Shown: positions 1 through 9,448 of the stretch, piece by piece
How the letters are laid out: the number at the start of each line of letters is the position of its first letter
Position numbering within the stretch: the stretch's first letter is position 1
Origin: Hymenobacter montanus
GTDB taxonomy: Bacteria > Bacteroidota > Bacteroidia > Cytophagales > Hymenobacteraceae
Assembly: GCF_014699115.1 (NCBI RefSeq)
Contig: NZ_JACXAD010000019.1
Coordinates: 1-64,000 of the forward strand
Length of the DNA stretch: 64,000 nt
Reading direction: 5' to 3'
The notes under the pieces: model-generated
What the model was told of the DNA's origin: nothing
The model's database searches: none
The model's input: only the letters and a program-made list of their open reading frames with translations
Made by a program: the position numbers and the translations under genes

Positions 1-2615
1 TGACCAAAAAGCCCAAAACGGCCGCGTTTAACGCCGTGATGCCCGTGCACAGCTTCGAGGGCGACAAAGTGGTTTTCAAGGACGGCCGCGTCGCGGTGGG
101 CTTCCGCGTGGAGCCCGCCGAGATGGAAAGCTGGACTGCCGAAGACTACGAGGCCTTCCAGACCGCGCTGGTGGGCGTGCTACGGCCCCTGCCGGTGGGC
201 ACCATCGTGCAGAAAACCGACATCTACTACGACCGGCCCTACCGCGAGGACAAAACCCAGCAGACCTACTTCGAGAACAAGATGAACAAGCACTTCTTCG
301 AGCGGCTGGTGCTGTTCCAGAAGTCCTACCTGTTTCTCTCCTTTGCCCCGGTAGCCGTGAAGTCGCCCAAGACCAACGCGGTGAATGCGTTGGTGGCCCG
401 CGCCGGCGAGGCCGTGCTCAAGAACCCGTTTGCCCAGCTCGTGCACACGCTTGAAGCGGCCGAGAGCGGGGCCGTGGAATTCATTCAGGGCATCAAAAAC
501 CTGGGCGGCGTGACCTTTGAGCGGCTGCCCAGCGCGGAGATTCACCAGCTCTACCTGCAGTACTTCAACCTCAACTTCGACGGCCAGCCCACCCGGCAGG
601 AGCGCGAAATCGGCAACGACCTGGGCACTTTCAGCGTGGGCGAGCACAAGGTCAACGTGCTGAGCATGGTGGGGCAGGGCTCCGATGCCTACCCGGCCGT
701 GCGCAACTCCTACGGGGTGACGGCGCCGATGCTCTACCCGCTGACCCACATCCTGCAGTGCCCGCACGTGCTCACCCAGGCCCTGCTGATTCAGGATACC
801 CGCGCCGAGCTCAGCTCGCTGGATACCGACCGCAAGCTCAACGCCTCCCTTTCCTTTCTGGCCACTCAGGACAACCACCTGCGCGCCGCCGAAGTCGAGG
901 AGTTTACCGCCGAGGTGCGGGCCGAGAACAAGCAGATTATGGGCCTGCACCTGAGTTGCGTGCTCTGGGACACGAACGACACCAGCCGGCGCGAGAACGT
1001 GGAGCGGGCCACGGCCGCCTTCCGCTACATGTTCGGCACGGAAAGCGTCGTCGAAAGCTACCTGGCGCTGCCCGTGTTCTTCGGCCTGCTGCCCGGCAAC
1101 GCCTGGCAGGTGCCGGACCGCTGGCTGACGAGCACCGCCGACCGCGGTGCCTGCTATACCCACTGGACGGCCACCTACAAAACCGACCCAGTGGGGGAGT
1201 ACCTCACCGACCGGTTCCGCAACCTGGTGCAGGTAAACCTGTTCAACACGGCCCTGGACAACCAGAACGCCATTGTCATCGGCCCGTCAGGCTCGGGCAA
1301 GAGCTACACCTTCGGCAATTTGATTGTGCAGCGCTTCGAGAAAGGCGCCCGGCAAATCATCATGGACGTGGGCGGCACCTACCGCAACGTGCTGCAGTCG
1401 CTCAACGGCGAAGATTTCGACAACACCTACTTCGAGTACGACCCGCAGCGGCCCATCGAGTTCAACCCCTTCGTCGTGCCCCGCGACGCTTCGGGCAAGT
1501 GGCTCTACAACGACGAGAAAACCAACTTCCACCTGGCCTTGCTGGCCGCGCTCTGGAAGGGCGGCAAGGACACGACCCTGGACAAGAGTGAGCGCACCAT
1601 TCTCTCGCGCTTTCTGATTGAGTACTACGCCTGCCTGAACGAAAGCCCGCGCCTGAACCAGAAGGACGAGGAGTTTCCCGGCATGGAGAGCTTCTACCGC
1701 TTTGTCGAGCAGTTTGACCACGAGATGCAGAAGCCCGTGGCACTGCCCGGCGACGGGGTGGAGCCCGACCCACTGGACGGGGCCCGCCGGCAGTACCAGA
1801 AAAACCTGAAGTACATCGACATGCACCAGTTCTTCCTGGTGCTGGGCCAGTACATCACCGGCGGCCGCTACGAGCGGGTGCTCAACGCCAAGCGCGACGT
1901 GGATTTGTCGGAGTACCGGCTCATCTGCTTTGACCTGGCCAAGGTGCAGGCCGACCCCGACCTGTACCCCGTGGTGGCCATGCTCATCACCGAGTTGTCG
2001 CTGGATTTGTTTCGCAAGTTTCCCGACGACATCAAGTACATCGCCCTGGACGAGGCCTGGACCATGCTTTCGGGCGTATTGTCGGAATTCATCGAGTCGA
2101 TGTACCGCACCATCCGCAAAACCAACGGCTCGGTCACCATCATCACCCAGGGCATCACCGAGATTACCAGCAGCAAAATCGGGCCGGCCATCATCAACAA
2201 CTCGGCCACCAAGATTATCCTGCGCCACGTCAACCCCGACTCCCTGGCCCAGCTGCAGGCTCCGCTCGGCCTGACCGGCCACGAGATGGACTTGATTAAG
2301 TCGGTGCGCTCGACGGAGGCCCTGCGGGAGTTCTTCATCAAGCAGGGCGCCAAGGGCAAGGTCTTCGCCCTGGAAGCCTCGCCGCAGCTCGACGCCATTC
2401 TGACCTCCAAACCCGTGGAGCGCAACCACCTCAACAAGCTGGTCAAGTTCTACCAGCAGACCCAGCAGCGGCCCAAAACCGACAAGAATGGCCACGTGCT
2501 GCTCAATGCCGAGGGGCAGCTAGAGTACGAGCCAGTGCGGGTACAGCGCCTGGACTACGCCGTCGACCAGTTTGTGGAAGATAAACAGGCCCGCAGAGGG
2601 GCCCTAGCCAAATGA
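1..2615 (+). CDS. traG: Conjugation ATPase TraG (VirB4 family)
   Basis: VirB4-type ATPase that powers assembly and substrate passage of the conjugative type IV secretion channel at the inner membrane. The Walker A motif GPSGSGKS lies near residue 430 and a Walker B segment (YIALDEAW) near residue 685. At about 870 residues the length fits the Bacteroidetes TraG family. The frame is open to the window edge. The first two bases (tg) are followed in frame by ACC AAA AAG, so the true start is probably an ATG whose A lies just outside the window (protein beginning MTKKPK). GTG at 36 and ATG at 39 are weaker starts. The stop overlaps the next start (ATGA), which suggests translational coupling to traJ. 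It opens a same-strand run of transfer genes to 9826. Confidence 0.93.
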   Translation, partial: TKKPKTAAFNAVMPVHSFEGDKVVFKDGRVAVGFRVEPAEMESWTAEDYEAFQTALVGVLRPLPVGTIVQKTDIYYDRPYREDKTQQTYFENKMNKHFFERLVLFQKSYLFLSFAPVAVKSPKTNAVNALVARAGEAVLKNPFAQLVHTLEAAESGAVEFIQGIKNLGGVTFERLPSAEIHQLYLQYFNLNFDGQPTRQEREIGNDLGTFSVGEHKVNVLSMVGQGSDAYPAVRNSYGVTAPMLYPLTHILQCPHVLTQALLIQDTRAELSSLDTDRKLNASLSFLATQDNHLRAAEVEEFTAEVRAENKQIMGLHLSCVLWDTNDTSRRENVERATAAFRYMFGTESVVESYLALPVFFGLLPGNAWQVPDRWLTSTADRGACYTHWTATYKTDPVGEYLTDRFRNLVQVNLFNTALDNQNAIVIGPSGSGKSYTFGNLIVQRFEKGARQIIMDVGGTYRNVLQSLNGEDFDNTYFEYDPQRPIEFNPFVVPRDASGKWLYNDEKTNFHLALLAALWKGGKDTTLDKSERTILSRFLIEYYACLNESPRLNQKDEEFPGMESFYRFVEQFDHEMQKPVALPGDGVEPDPLDGARRQYQKNLKYIDMHQFFLVLGQYITGGRYERVLNAKRDVDLSEYRLICFDLAKVQADPDLYPVVAMLITELSLDLFRKFPDDIKYIALDEAWTMLSGVLSEFIESMYRTIRKTNGSVTIITQGITEITSSKIGPAIINNSATKIILRHVNPDSLAQLQAPLGLTGHEMDLIKSVRSTEALREFFIKQGAKGKVFALEASPQLDAILTSKPVERNHLNKLVKFYQQTQQRPKTDKNGHVLLNAEGQLEYEPVRVQRLDYAVDQFVEDKQARRGALAK

Positions 2616-3748
2616 GTATGCTCGCCATGGTTGCCTACGGCATCGACCCGGGCTTTCTGCGGGCCTGCGACCAGACCCTGCAGGTCGTGCTCACCGCCTG
2701 CCGCTTCATCACACCCAGTTTGATGGGCATCGCCCTGCTCTACACCATCGGGCGGGGCTTTATCTCCGGCAGCGGCCTGGCCATGGACTGGGGCCCGATT
2801 ATCAAGGCCACCTGGATACTCTTCCTGCTGTTCTTCTACCAAACCTTGATGGACACGCTGGGCGCGGGCCTGGCCGCCTTCACGGCCATGTTTTCGACTG
2901 ATAAGTCGGCGGCCGAAGCCATCCGCGACCTGACCACGCCGGCGTCGGTGGCGGCCGCCGCGCGCAATGACTCCATGGGCATCGGCGACATCGTGGCCGG
3001 CGCCAGCTCGCTGATGACCAGCATTTCCCAAACGCTGAGCTCGTTCACGCTCTCCGGCATCCTGACGCGGCTGTTTACGGCCACGGCGGTGCTCATCATC
3101 CGCCACATCATGCAGTTTATCCAGCAGTTCATTCTGGGTTTTCTGTACGTGTGCGGTCCGATTGCCATGACCCTGTCGGTGATTCCAGCCTTTGGCCAAC
3201 TGGCCATGAAGTGGCTGCAGAACTTCCTGGCCGTGCAGCTCTGGGGGCTCACGTTCGTGCTGCTCGACACCATCTACGGCTTCTACGCCGAGACGGCGCA
3301 GGCCCCCAACGGCTTGTTTAGTGGCCTGACTAACGGCCCGCAGCAGTCGGTGGACGATGAGAAGTTCATGGTCATGTCCGTGGCCTTCGTGCTGCTCTAC
3401 GTGATGGTGCCCTACCTCACGTCGATGTTCATCGGCTCCTCGGCGGTGCAGGGCTTCGTGGGCTCCATGGTCGGCTCGGCTGTGGGCGCCGCGACGGCCG
3501 TGGCCGGCGTGGCTTCGCCTGGCGGCGGGGGGTTGTCGAGCGCCGTGGGCCGCGCCTTGGGCAACGGGGGCAGCCGCGGCGGGGGAGGGGCGCACGGCCC
3601 CGGTGGGGGAGGTGGCACTGGCGGCGGTAGCAGCGACGCGGGTGAATCCGCTACGTCATCAGCCTCCTCCGGCCTGCCCACTATCACCATGTCGGAAGCG
3701 CTGAACCCGTCTTACCGCCAGCGCGCCTCGGGCATCTGGACCAAATAA
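2612..3748 (+). CDS. traJ: Conjugative membrane protein TraJ (VirB6-like)
   Basis: Polytopic inner-membrane component of the mating channel, the Bacteroidetes TraJ counterpart of VirB6. Several hydrophobic segments are visible near residues 40-55, 65-85, 150-200, 205-225 and 245-270. A Gly/Ser-rich tail with long glycine runs follows at about residues 300-345. The start ATG overlaps the traG stop by four bases. The position between traG and traK-type genes supports the call. The glycine tail is probably flexible and may differ between relatives. The family call rests on hydropathy, length and gene order more than on a single motif. Confidence 0.85.
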   Translation: MSMLAMVAYGIDPGFLRACDQTLQVVLTACRFITPSLMGIALLYTIGRGFISGSGLAMDWGPIIKATWILFLLFFYQTLMDTLGAGLAAFTAMFSTDKSAAEAIRDLTTPASVAAAARNDSMGIGDIVAGASSLMTSISQTLSSFTLSGILTRLFTATAVLIIRHIMQFIQQFILGFLYVCGPIAMTLSVIPAFGQLAMKWLQNFLAVQLWGLTFVLLDTIYGFYAETAQAPNGLFSGLTNGPQQSVDDEKFMVMSVAFVLLYVMVPYLTSMFIGSSAVQGFVGSMVGSAVGAATAVAGVASPGGGGLSSAVGRALGNGGSRGGGGAHGPGGGGGTGGGSSDAGESATSSASSGLPTITMSEALNPSYRQRASGIWTK

Positions 3749-3772
3749 CTCATCCCCGCTGACTTCTTATCC

Positions 3773-4420
3773 ATGAAGAATCTTCCTCTATGCATCGCGG
3801 CCGGCTTTACCCTGTGGCTAACCGCAGCCTGTCAATCTAACCCTACGACGGAACATGCTGCTGCTCCGATGGCGCCGGCCGCAACTGCGCCCACAGCTAC
3901 CCTTCCGGCCCCACTGCCCCTTGCGGCCGTGGACCTCAAACCCGGCGTAGCCGAGCAGACCCCGCGCGAAGGCTACCTGCAGGTAGTTTCCGTTCGGGCC
4001 CTGAAAGCTGAGCCCATGCAGCTGCGGCTGCCGGCCCTGTGGCAATCGGACCCGGACCGCGCCGATGGTCAGAAAGTCGCGCCCGGCTACCGCATTTCCT
4101 ACGAGGCCGTGCTGCAGTGGATACCGCAGGGCTTCGGCCGCCAGAAAGTACCGGCCTCGCTGCCGCTGTACTCTCCCAACGGCCGGGATACGCTGGCCTC
4201 GTTCCGTGTGGGGGGCCTCAACTTAAATGTACCCGGCCGTGAGCGGTACACGGTGACGCCCATCGAACCCCGCAAGCCGCTGACGGTGCGCGGAACCCTC
4301 TACGCCTTCACAGGCCAGAACGAGCAACAGCAGCCTGCCCTGGTGGTGTACCCCTATCGGGGCCGTACCGGCGGGTTCGACGATTCTTTCAAAAAGGTGC
4401 TGCTGCCCATTAGCCAGTAA
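3773..4420 (+). CDS. Predicted lipoprotein in the transfer operon
   Basis: 215-residue protein with a lipoprotein signal peptide: a lysine near the start, a hydrophobic core, then the lipobox LTAAC with the acceptor Cys near residue 20. A Pro/Ala/Thr-rich stretch follows to about residue 45 and the rest looks like a compact soluble domain. It is expected to be membrane-anchored on the periplasmic side. Its place between traJ and traK suggests a part in the mating apparatus, perhaps an outer-membrane accessory lipoprotein. I do not recognise the family. The ATG at 3773 gives the complete signal peptide. Confidence 0.8.
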   Translation: MKNLPLCIAAGFTLWLTAACQSNPTTEHAAAPMAPAATAPTATLPAPLPLAAVDLKPGVAEQTPREGYLQVVSVRALKAEPMQLRLPALWQSDPDRADGQKVAPGYRISYEAVLQWIPQGFGRQKVPASLPLYSPNGRDTLASFRVGGLNLNVPGRERYTVTPIEPRKPLTVRGTLYAFTGQNEQQQPALVVYPYRGRTGGFDDSFKKVLLPISQ

Positions 4421-4468
4421 GGGCAGTGGGGAGAAAATGTACCAATTACCACAAACAGACTCTCACCA

Positions 4469-5224
4469 ATGGATTCCGCCAAAGACTTAAGTACTTCCTT
4501 CTCCACCATGCGCAACCTGGCGCTGGGCAGCGTGCTGGCCCTGCTGCTCGTGGCCCTGGCCTCGGGTTTCCTGGTGTACCGAGCCTACGAAAACAGCGGC
4601 CGGCGCGTGTACGTCGTCTCGCAAACCGGCTCGGTAGCGGCCCTCTCAGCCGGCAACGATGCCCACACGCCCTACGAGGCCCGCAACCTGGTGCGCCAGT
4701 TCATGCAAACTATGTTTGGCCACGACCAATACACCTACAAGGCCAACTTGGATGCGGCCCTGCCCCTGATTGAGGGGCGCGGCGGCCGGCGCATCTACGA
4801 GGGCTTCACCCGCGGGCAGGTGCTGCAGAACTACGAGCGCTACGCCGCCCGCAACGTGGTGACCGTGGACAGCGTGCTCGTGGACATGAGCCGCCGCCCC
4901 TGGTCAGGCTCGGTCTACATCAAGCAGCGCATTTTCATCGGGGGCCAGCAGAAGGAGCCCCTGCCGCTGGCCGCCAAGTTCAACCTGGTGGAAACCAACC
5001 GCTCGGACGCCAACCCCTACGGGCTGCTCATCACCAACTTCGATTATATCCCCTACAGCCCGCAGCTCACACGGGAAGAGCAGGAGTTGCTGCAGGCCCA
5101 GGAAGCCGACCGGCAGCGCCGCCTGCAGGAAGCCGAGCGCGGCCTGGCCCCGGCCGGCGCGCCCACGGCGCCGCTGGCCCCCAGCGACAAGCCAACTACC
5201 GCTCCCGCTACCCCGGCCAACTAA
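4469..5224 (+). CDS. traK: Conjugation protein TraK (VirB8-like)
   Basis: Inner-membrane assembly factor of the type IV secretion system. It has a short cytoplasmic N-terminus, one transmembrane helix at about residues 14-36 and a periplasmic domain of the VirB8/TraK type, including a tract beginning RNLVRQFMQTMFGHD near residue 72. A Gln/Arg/Glu-rich helix and an Ala/Pro/Thr-rich tail finish the protein. About 250 residues is close to the usual TraK length of roughly 200, with an extended tail. The ATG at 4469 leaves the transmembrane helix intact. Confidence 0.85.
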   Translation: MDSAKDLSTSFSTMRNLALGSVLALLLVALASGFLVYRAYENSGRRVYVVSQTGSVAALSAGNDAHTPYEARNLVRQFMQTMFGHDQYTYKANLDAALPLIEGRGGRRIYEGFTRGQVLQNYERYAARNVVTVDSVLVDMSRRPWSGSVYIKQRIFIGGQQKEPLPLAAKFNLVETNRSDANPYGLLITNFDYIPYSPQLTREEQELLQAQEADRQRRLQEAERGLAPAGAPTAPLAPSDKPTTAPATPAN

Positions 5225-5243
5225 CCTTTTATCCCTTTCACCG

Positions 5244-6143
5244 ATGCGACTTTACACCCTTCCGGCCCTGCTGGGGCTCCTTTTACTGCTTCTCCCAACG
5301 GTGCCTGCTGGCGCGCAAACGGGCGCTACCACCCCGGCCTCGGCCGTCGTGGCCACCGATGACCTTCTGGACGTGGCCGTGTCCGATTCCTCCACCACTT
5401 ACCTAGTCTTTGGCGGACCGGTGTCGCTGGTCGACGTGGGCATGGCAGGTAACTACCTGGTCAAGATTGAGGCCAACGCCGTGTTTGTGCGCGCCAGGCG
5501 CAAGCACGCCCCGCCCACTCCCATGCTCATCCGCTACGGCTCGAAGTACTGGATGGGACGGCTCGTGTACGTGAACCGCCCGGTGCTGCAGCTCTACGAC
5601 TTTCAAAAGGACGGCGCGCTGAGCATCAATGGCAAAAGCGCCCGCTCCACGGGCACCGCTCCGGAAAACGAGCTGGCCCTGGACAAGGAGCGGGAGAAGA
5701 AAGCCGTCGTCGAGGGCAAGCTCCAGACGCTGCGCAAAGCCCGTGAGGAGCACCAGGCCGTGGCCGTGGTCGACAATGATTTGGTGCTCTCACTGGCCAA
5801 CGTGCGCAACGACAAGGATTTCACCTACCTGCGCTTCAAGGTCATCAACAAGACCAACATCGACTACAACGTGGATTTCACCGACTTCCAGCTGGTGGAA
5901 AACGCGCAGAAGAAGTTTCTGGCCCGCAAAAAGAACGAGGCCCGCCGCCCGCTGGCGCCCTCGGGCGGAGGCCCCAACCAGGTGATTACCGGCCGCACGA
6001 CCGGCTACCTGACCTATGCCATTCCGTTGTACGCGGCCACCGAGCGCGGCTACTTGGAAGTAACCCTGCGCGAACTCAACGGCGCCCGGGTGCTGGTGCT
6101 GCCTGTGCCTTCCCGCGTGATTAACCGCGCCGCCACCATCTAA
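5244..6143 (+). CDS. traN: Conjugation protein TraN (DUF4138, VirB9-like)
   Basis: Secreted structural protein of the outer part of the conjugation channel. An N-terminal signal peptide (residues 1-25, ending in an Ala-Gly-Ala-Gln type cleavage region) precedes a beta-rich domain. The segment TYLVFGGPVSLVDVG near residue 53 and the later FTYLRFKVINKTNIDYN near residue 193 are typical of the DUF4138/TraN family, as is the 299-residue length. It is followed closely by the VirB10-like gene, its expected partner in the core complex. Confidence 0.88.
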   Translation: MRLYTLPALLGLLLLLLPTVPAGAQTGATTPASAVVATDDLLDVAVSDSSTTYLVFGGPVSLVDVGMAGNYLVKIEANAVFVRARRKHAPPTPMLIRYGSKYWMGRLVYVNRPVLQLYDFQKDGALSINGKSARSTGTAPENELALDKEREKKAVVEGKLQTLRKAREEHQAVAVVDNDLVLSLANVRNDKDFTYLRFKVINKTNIDYNVDFTDFQLVENAQKKFLARKKNEARRPLAPSGGGPNQVITGRTTGYLTYAIPLYAATERGYLEVTLRELNGARVLVLPVPSRVINRAATI

Positions 6144-6161
6144 CCCTGCTTGGCTATTTCT

Positions 6162-7547
6162 ATGGAACCCATCAATCCCCCTACCCAAGCAGCCGCCTCG
6201 GCGTCCCCGCCGGAGAATGAGCAGCCAACTGCGGCCGTTAAACGCACCCCCACGGAAATCCTGCGCTCAAACTGGATGGCCGTTGCTGGCCTGCTGCTCG
6301 TGCTCATCATCGGTGGCCTGTTGCTCTGGCTGAAATCGGCAAAGGAAGCTGCCCAGCAAGAGCGCGAGCCCGTCGCGGCCGCCTCAGCCAACATCGAGCC
6401 CGAGATTCCCTCGGTAGAAACGGTGCCGCCGGCGCCCACTGCCTCCCCCTCGGCTCAGATTGAAGCCCAGCGCCGCGCCGAGCAAGATGCCCAAAGTGCC
6501 CCGGCCCGGGCCGCCGAGCAGGATGTCGTGGAGGTATTTGCCGTCGATACCACCGGCCTAGCGTTGCGCAAGAAGCGCCGGGCTCAGGCGACGGCCCAGG
6601 CCGCCGCCCGCCGTGCGGAGGCGGCCCGCCTGGCCGCGGCCGACGTGGACACCATCGAAACCACGATTCAGGACCCTTCCACGGGCTCTTACCGGGCGCA
6701 AACCCTGGTGGTACCGCGCCGGCGTATTGCGGCGGGCGGGGGAGGCAGCCGCCGGGCTGGTGCGGGGCGAAGCGGGCGCAGCTTGGTACCAACCCGCGAC
6801 GTGGACGGCACCCCGTTTGAAACCGACCCGGACGTGCTGGCCATGCTGGGCTCCTCACCGCCGGAAACCCGCGCCGCCTACGAGCGCATGACCGGCAAGC
6901 GCTACCGCGACCCCAACCAGACCGCGCAACTGCTGGCCACCCGGATGAGCGCGCCCGGCGTGGATGGCTTCAACACCGTGAAAGTGGGCAACGCCAGCCG
7001 GATGATGGCCCAGGGCAGCCAGCGCGAGCAGCAGCTGGCGCCCGACGTGTTTTTCAAGTGCGTCATCAACGGCGAGCAGAAGGTGCGCACCGGCTCGGTG
7101 GTCATCCTGCGCCTGCTGGAGGATGCCGTTATCTCGGGCGTGACCTTTCCCAAGAACATGGTTTTCGCCGGCGTGGCCACCGTGGGCGCCAACAACGTGA
7201 CGCTGGAAGTCAACCGCCTGGGTCCGACGCGGGTGCAGGCCGACATCTATGACTTCAACTACATGCCGGGCATCATGATAGACCCGGTGAAGCGCGTGGC
7301 CAGAGAAGCCGGCATGGCGGGCAACGAGTTGCAGCAGCAGACCACCCAGGAAATCAGCACGGCCATTGACCGCTCGGCTTCGGCCGCCAACTCCGTGGTG
7401 GGCGTGGGCGGCCGCGTGGCGGCCTCCGTCCTGTCGCGGCCCAAAACCCGCACCAAGCTGCGCGACGTGCTGCTGCCCGACGGCTACCCCATTCTGATTA
7501 CCACCGCGGCCGCCGGCCAGCTGGGCCCCGAAGCCGCGGCCCGCTGA
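6162..7547 (+). CDS. traM: Conjugation protein TraM (VirB10-like)
   Basis: VirB10-type protein expected to span from the inner membrane to the outer-membrane core complex. A cytoplasmic tail is followed by one transmembrane helix near residues 30-50, a long Ala/Arg/Gln-rich periplasmic linker (about 60-240), and a C-terminal domain from about residue 280. There, FFKCVINGEQKVRTGSVVIL and the following MVFAGVATVG segment are typical of the Bacteroidetes TraM family. I chose the ATG at 6162; an upstream TTG at 6150 would add four residues. The gap after traN is 18 bases, so the genes are probably cotranscribed. Confidence 0.9.
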   Translation: MEPINPPTQAAASASPPENEQPTAAVKRTPTEILRSNWMAVAGLLLVLIIGGLLLWLKSAKEAAQQEREPVAAASANIEPEIPSVETVPPAPTASPSAQIEAQRRAEQDAQSAPARAAEQDVVEVFAVDTTGLALRKKRRAQATAQAAARRAEAARLAAADVDTIETTIQDPSTGSYRAQTLVVPRRRIAAGGGGSRRAGAGRSGRSLVPTRDVDGTPFETDPDVLAMLGSSPPETRAAYERMTGKRYRDPNQTAQLLATRMSAPGVDGFNTVKVGNASRMMAQGSQREQQLAPDVFFKCVINGEQKVRTGSVVILRLLEDAVISGVTFPKNMVFAGVATVGANNVTLEVNRLGPTRVQADIYDFNYMPGIMIDPVKRVAREAGMAGNELQQQTTQEISTAIDRSASAANSVVGVGGRVAASVLSRPKTRTKLRDVLLPDGYPILITTAAAGQLGPEAAAR

Positions 7548-7578
7548 TTCATTTTCCCACACTAAACCGGATACAACG

Positions 7579-8469
7579 ATGAAAAAGACGCTTTTGCCGG
7601 CCCTCGCGGCCTTCATACTAGCACTCGCTCCTGGTAGGGATGCTGCGGCACAGGCCGTGGTGAACGACCCGCTGCACATGGGCGTGCACATCGGCCAGTT
7701 TGCCAAGCAGCTCAAGGAGTGGGCCGAAACGGTCAAAAACTACCAAGTCATCAAGGACGCCAAGCAGATTGCCGGCGTGACCAAGGACATTACCGGGCAG
7801 GTGAAGGACATCACCGACGAGACCCTGCAGCTACAGCGCCAGGTGCAGGCCGACCTGCGCAAGGTGCAGAGCATTCAGGACCTGCGACTCTCCAACCCCC
7901 AGGAGCTGTTTGCCCGCGCCCTGGCCATGTCGGGCCGGGGGCAAAGCAACCAGTACATGCCCGTGTTCCAGAAGGCCGAGCGCCTGCGCCAGGCCCTGCA
8001 GCTCAACAACCCCCAGCAGGATTTGAACACGGTCTACGACGTGTTTTCCCGCTTCGGCTCCGGCGCCACGGCCGGCAACAACCGCATGAGCTCCCGCGAG
8101 TACCAGGCCAAGCGCGAGGAAGCGGCCGTCTCCACGTTTGCCTACGAGGAGATGATGCAGAAAAAGAAGATTGCCACGGCCTTTGGCTACTACAAGATTG
8201 CCGACGAGATGACCCAGCAGAGCATCGAGATGAATGCCACGCTGAAAAACCCCGGACGCTATGCCATGACCGAGGGCGAGCGGATGGTAGCCCTCAACAC
8301 CTCAAACGACAACATGATTAAGGCCATGCAGCTGCGGCAGGAAGCCGACCGGCTGCTGGCCGAAGCCGCCCAGCCCGGCCCCTCGCGGCAGGCAGCCGAA
8401 ATGGTCTATTCTGACATCCTGGTGCAAAACGCCCTCATCAAAGCCGACCGGGCCCGCCCCCGCAACTAA
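7579..8469 (+). CDS. Secreted VirB5/TrbJ-like conjugation protein
   Basis: Periplasmic or pilus-associated component. A signal peptide covers residues 1-24, then MGVHIGQFAKQLKEWAET and a long helical region rich in Lys, Gln and Asp with alternating hydrophobics. Small secreted helical TrbJ/VirB5 proteins (DUF4141/TraI in Bacteroidetes elements) have this layout, and all lie within tra operons. Length is 296 residues. The specific family is inferred from architecture and context; a coiled-coil adhesin of the mating pilus is the most likely role. Confidence 0.7.
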   Translation: MKKTLLPALAAFILALAPGRDAAAQAVVNDPLHMGVHIGQFAKQLKEWAETVKNYQVIKDAKQIAGVTKDITGQVKDITDETLQLQRQVQADLRKVQSIQDLRLSNPQELFARALAMSGRGQSNQYMPVFQKAERLRQALQLNNPQQDLNTVYDVFSRFGSGATAGNNRMSSREYQAKREEAAVSTFAYEEMMQKKKIATAFGYYKIADEMTQQSIEMNATLKNPGRYAMTEGERMVALNTSNDNMIKAMQLRQEADRLLAEAAQPGPSRQAAEMVYSDILVQNALIKADRARPRN

Positions 8470-8475
8470 CCCCTT

Positions 8476-9015
8476 ATGAAGAACCTATTGCTAGTGGCCC
8501 TGCTGCTGGTGGGGGCCGGCGCCGTGCCGGCCTCCGCCCAGCGCCACGTAAAACACATTGCCAGTTGGGGAGCCCACTTGGGCCGCTCCGAGAAGGGTGA
8601 CTTCTACGAACTGAGCTACACCAGCATGCTCACCAACCGCTTGGCCCTGCGCGCCAGCGGGCTGCGCGACGCCGGCACCCTCAGTGGCCGCGGTGAATAC
8701 GCCAGCTACGTGGGCCGGGTGCTGCTGGCCCCGCAGCTGTTTCGGCTGGGCGAAGTGGCCTACGTGCACCTGCTGCTGGGCGCCGGCGCTGGCTACGAGC
8801 GCACCGGCGAAAACGGTACCAGCGAGCTGGCCCCAGATGCCAAGGAGCCGCAGCGCTTCACCTACGGCCCGCAGGCCGGGGCTGAAGTCGACTGCTTCCT
8901 GGGCAACCGGCTCTCGCTCGTGGCCACCGCCACCAAGGGCTACCTGTTTAACAACCCGCTCATCGACCAGTGGCCGGGCTACGCCAGCGCCGGCCTGCGC
9001 TACCACTTTCGCTAA
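8476..9015 (+). CDS. traO: Outer-membrane conjugation protein TraO-like
   Basis: 179 residues with a cleaved signal peptide (residues 1-22, ending SAQ) and alternating hydrophobic strands. The C-terminus has the pattern of an outer-membrane beta-barrel, ending GLRYHFR with a terminal aromatic residue and arginine. The Bacteroidetes TraO family has this size and form and follows TraM/TraN in known operons. It starts six bases after the preceding stop. It is likely the outer-membrane piece of the mating apparatus. Confidence 0.75.
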   Translation: MKNLLLVALLLVGAGAVPASAQRHVKHIASWGAHLGRSEKGDFYELSYTSMLTNRLALRASGLRDAGTLSGRGEYASYVGRVLLAPQLFRLGEVAYVHLLLGAGAGYERTGENGTSELAPDAKEPQRFTYGPQAGAEVDCFLGNRLSLVATATKGYLFNNPLIDQWPGYASAGLRYHFR

Positions 9016-9033
9016 CCCCCGCCATTCTGACCT

Positions 9034-9423
9034 ATGAAACGACTGACTTATCTGCTGCTCAGTGGCTTTACCCTGGCTTTCGCCGTCAGCTGCTCCAAGG
9101 ATGATGCGACGCCCGCCGGCGCCAGGGAATACCAGGTGGAATACCGCATTTCTTCCACCACCGCCCCCGCATCGGACTACATCAGCTACGACAACGAAAG
9201 CGGCGGCACCACGACGATGAACAACGTTCCACTGCCGGCTACCTACCGCTTCAAGCGCACCATGAAGCAGGGTGACCACGTGGGCCTGCTAGCCAGCCTC
9301 GACGGGGGCACTGCGACGTCGGAAATAACGGCTTCCATCCTGCTCGACGGCCGAGAAGTGAAAAAGGAGACCGGCCGCGGCGCCGACGCGCAGGCCGTGC
9401 CGGTGTACGTGATTGGGCAGTAG
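9034..9423 (+). CDS. Small predicted lipoprotein
   Basis: 129-residue protein with a lipoprotein signal: MKRL, a hydrophobic stretch, and the lipobox AVSC with Cys near residue 20, followed by SKDD. This Ser-Lys-Asp-Asp start after the lipid cysteine is common in Bacteroidota lipoproteins. The remainder is a short beta-rich domain that I do not recognise. It lies 18 bases downstream of the traO-like gene and is probably the penultimate gene of the transfer operon. A role in entry exclusion or the outer membrane is possible but unsupported. Confidence 0.7.
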   Translation: MKRLTYLLLSGFTLAFAVSCSKDDATPAGAREYQVEYRISSTTAPASDYISYDNESGGTTTMNNVPLPATYRFKRTMKQGDHVGLLASLDGGTATSEITASILLDGREVKKETGRGADAQAVPVYVIGQ

Positions 9424-9448
9424 GGAAGCAAATTGTGTACTTCGCGGC

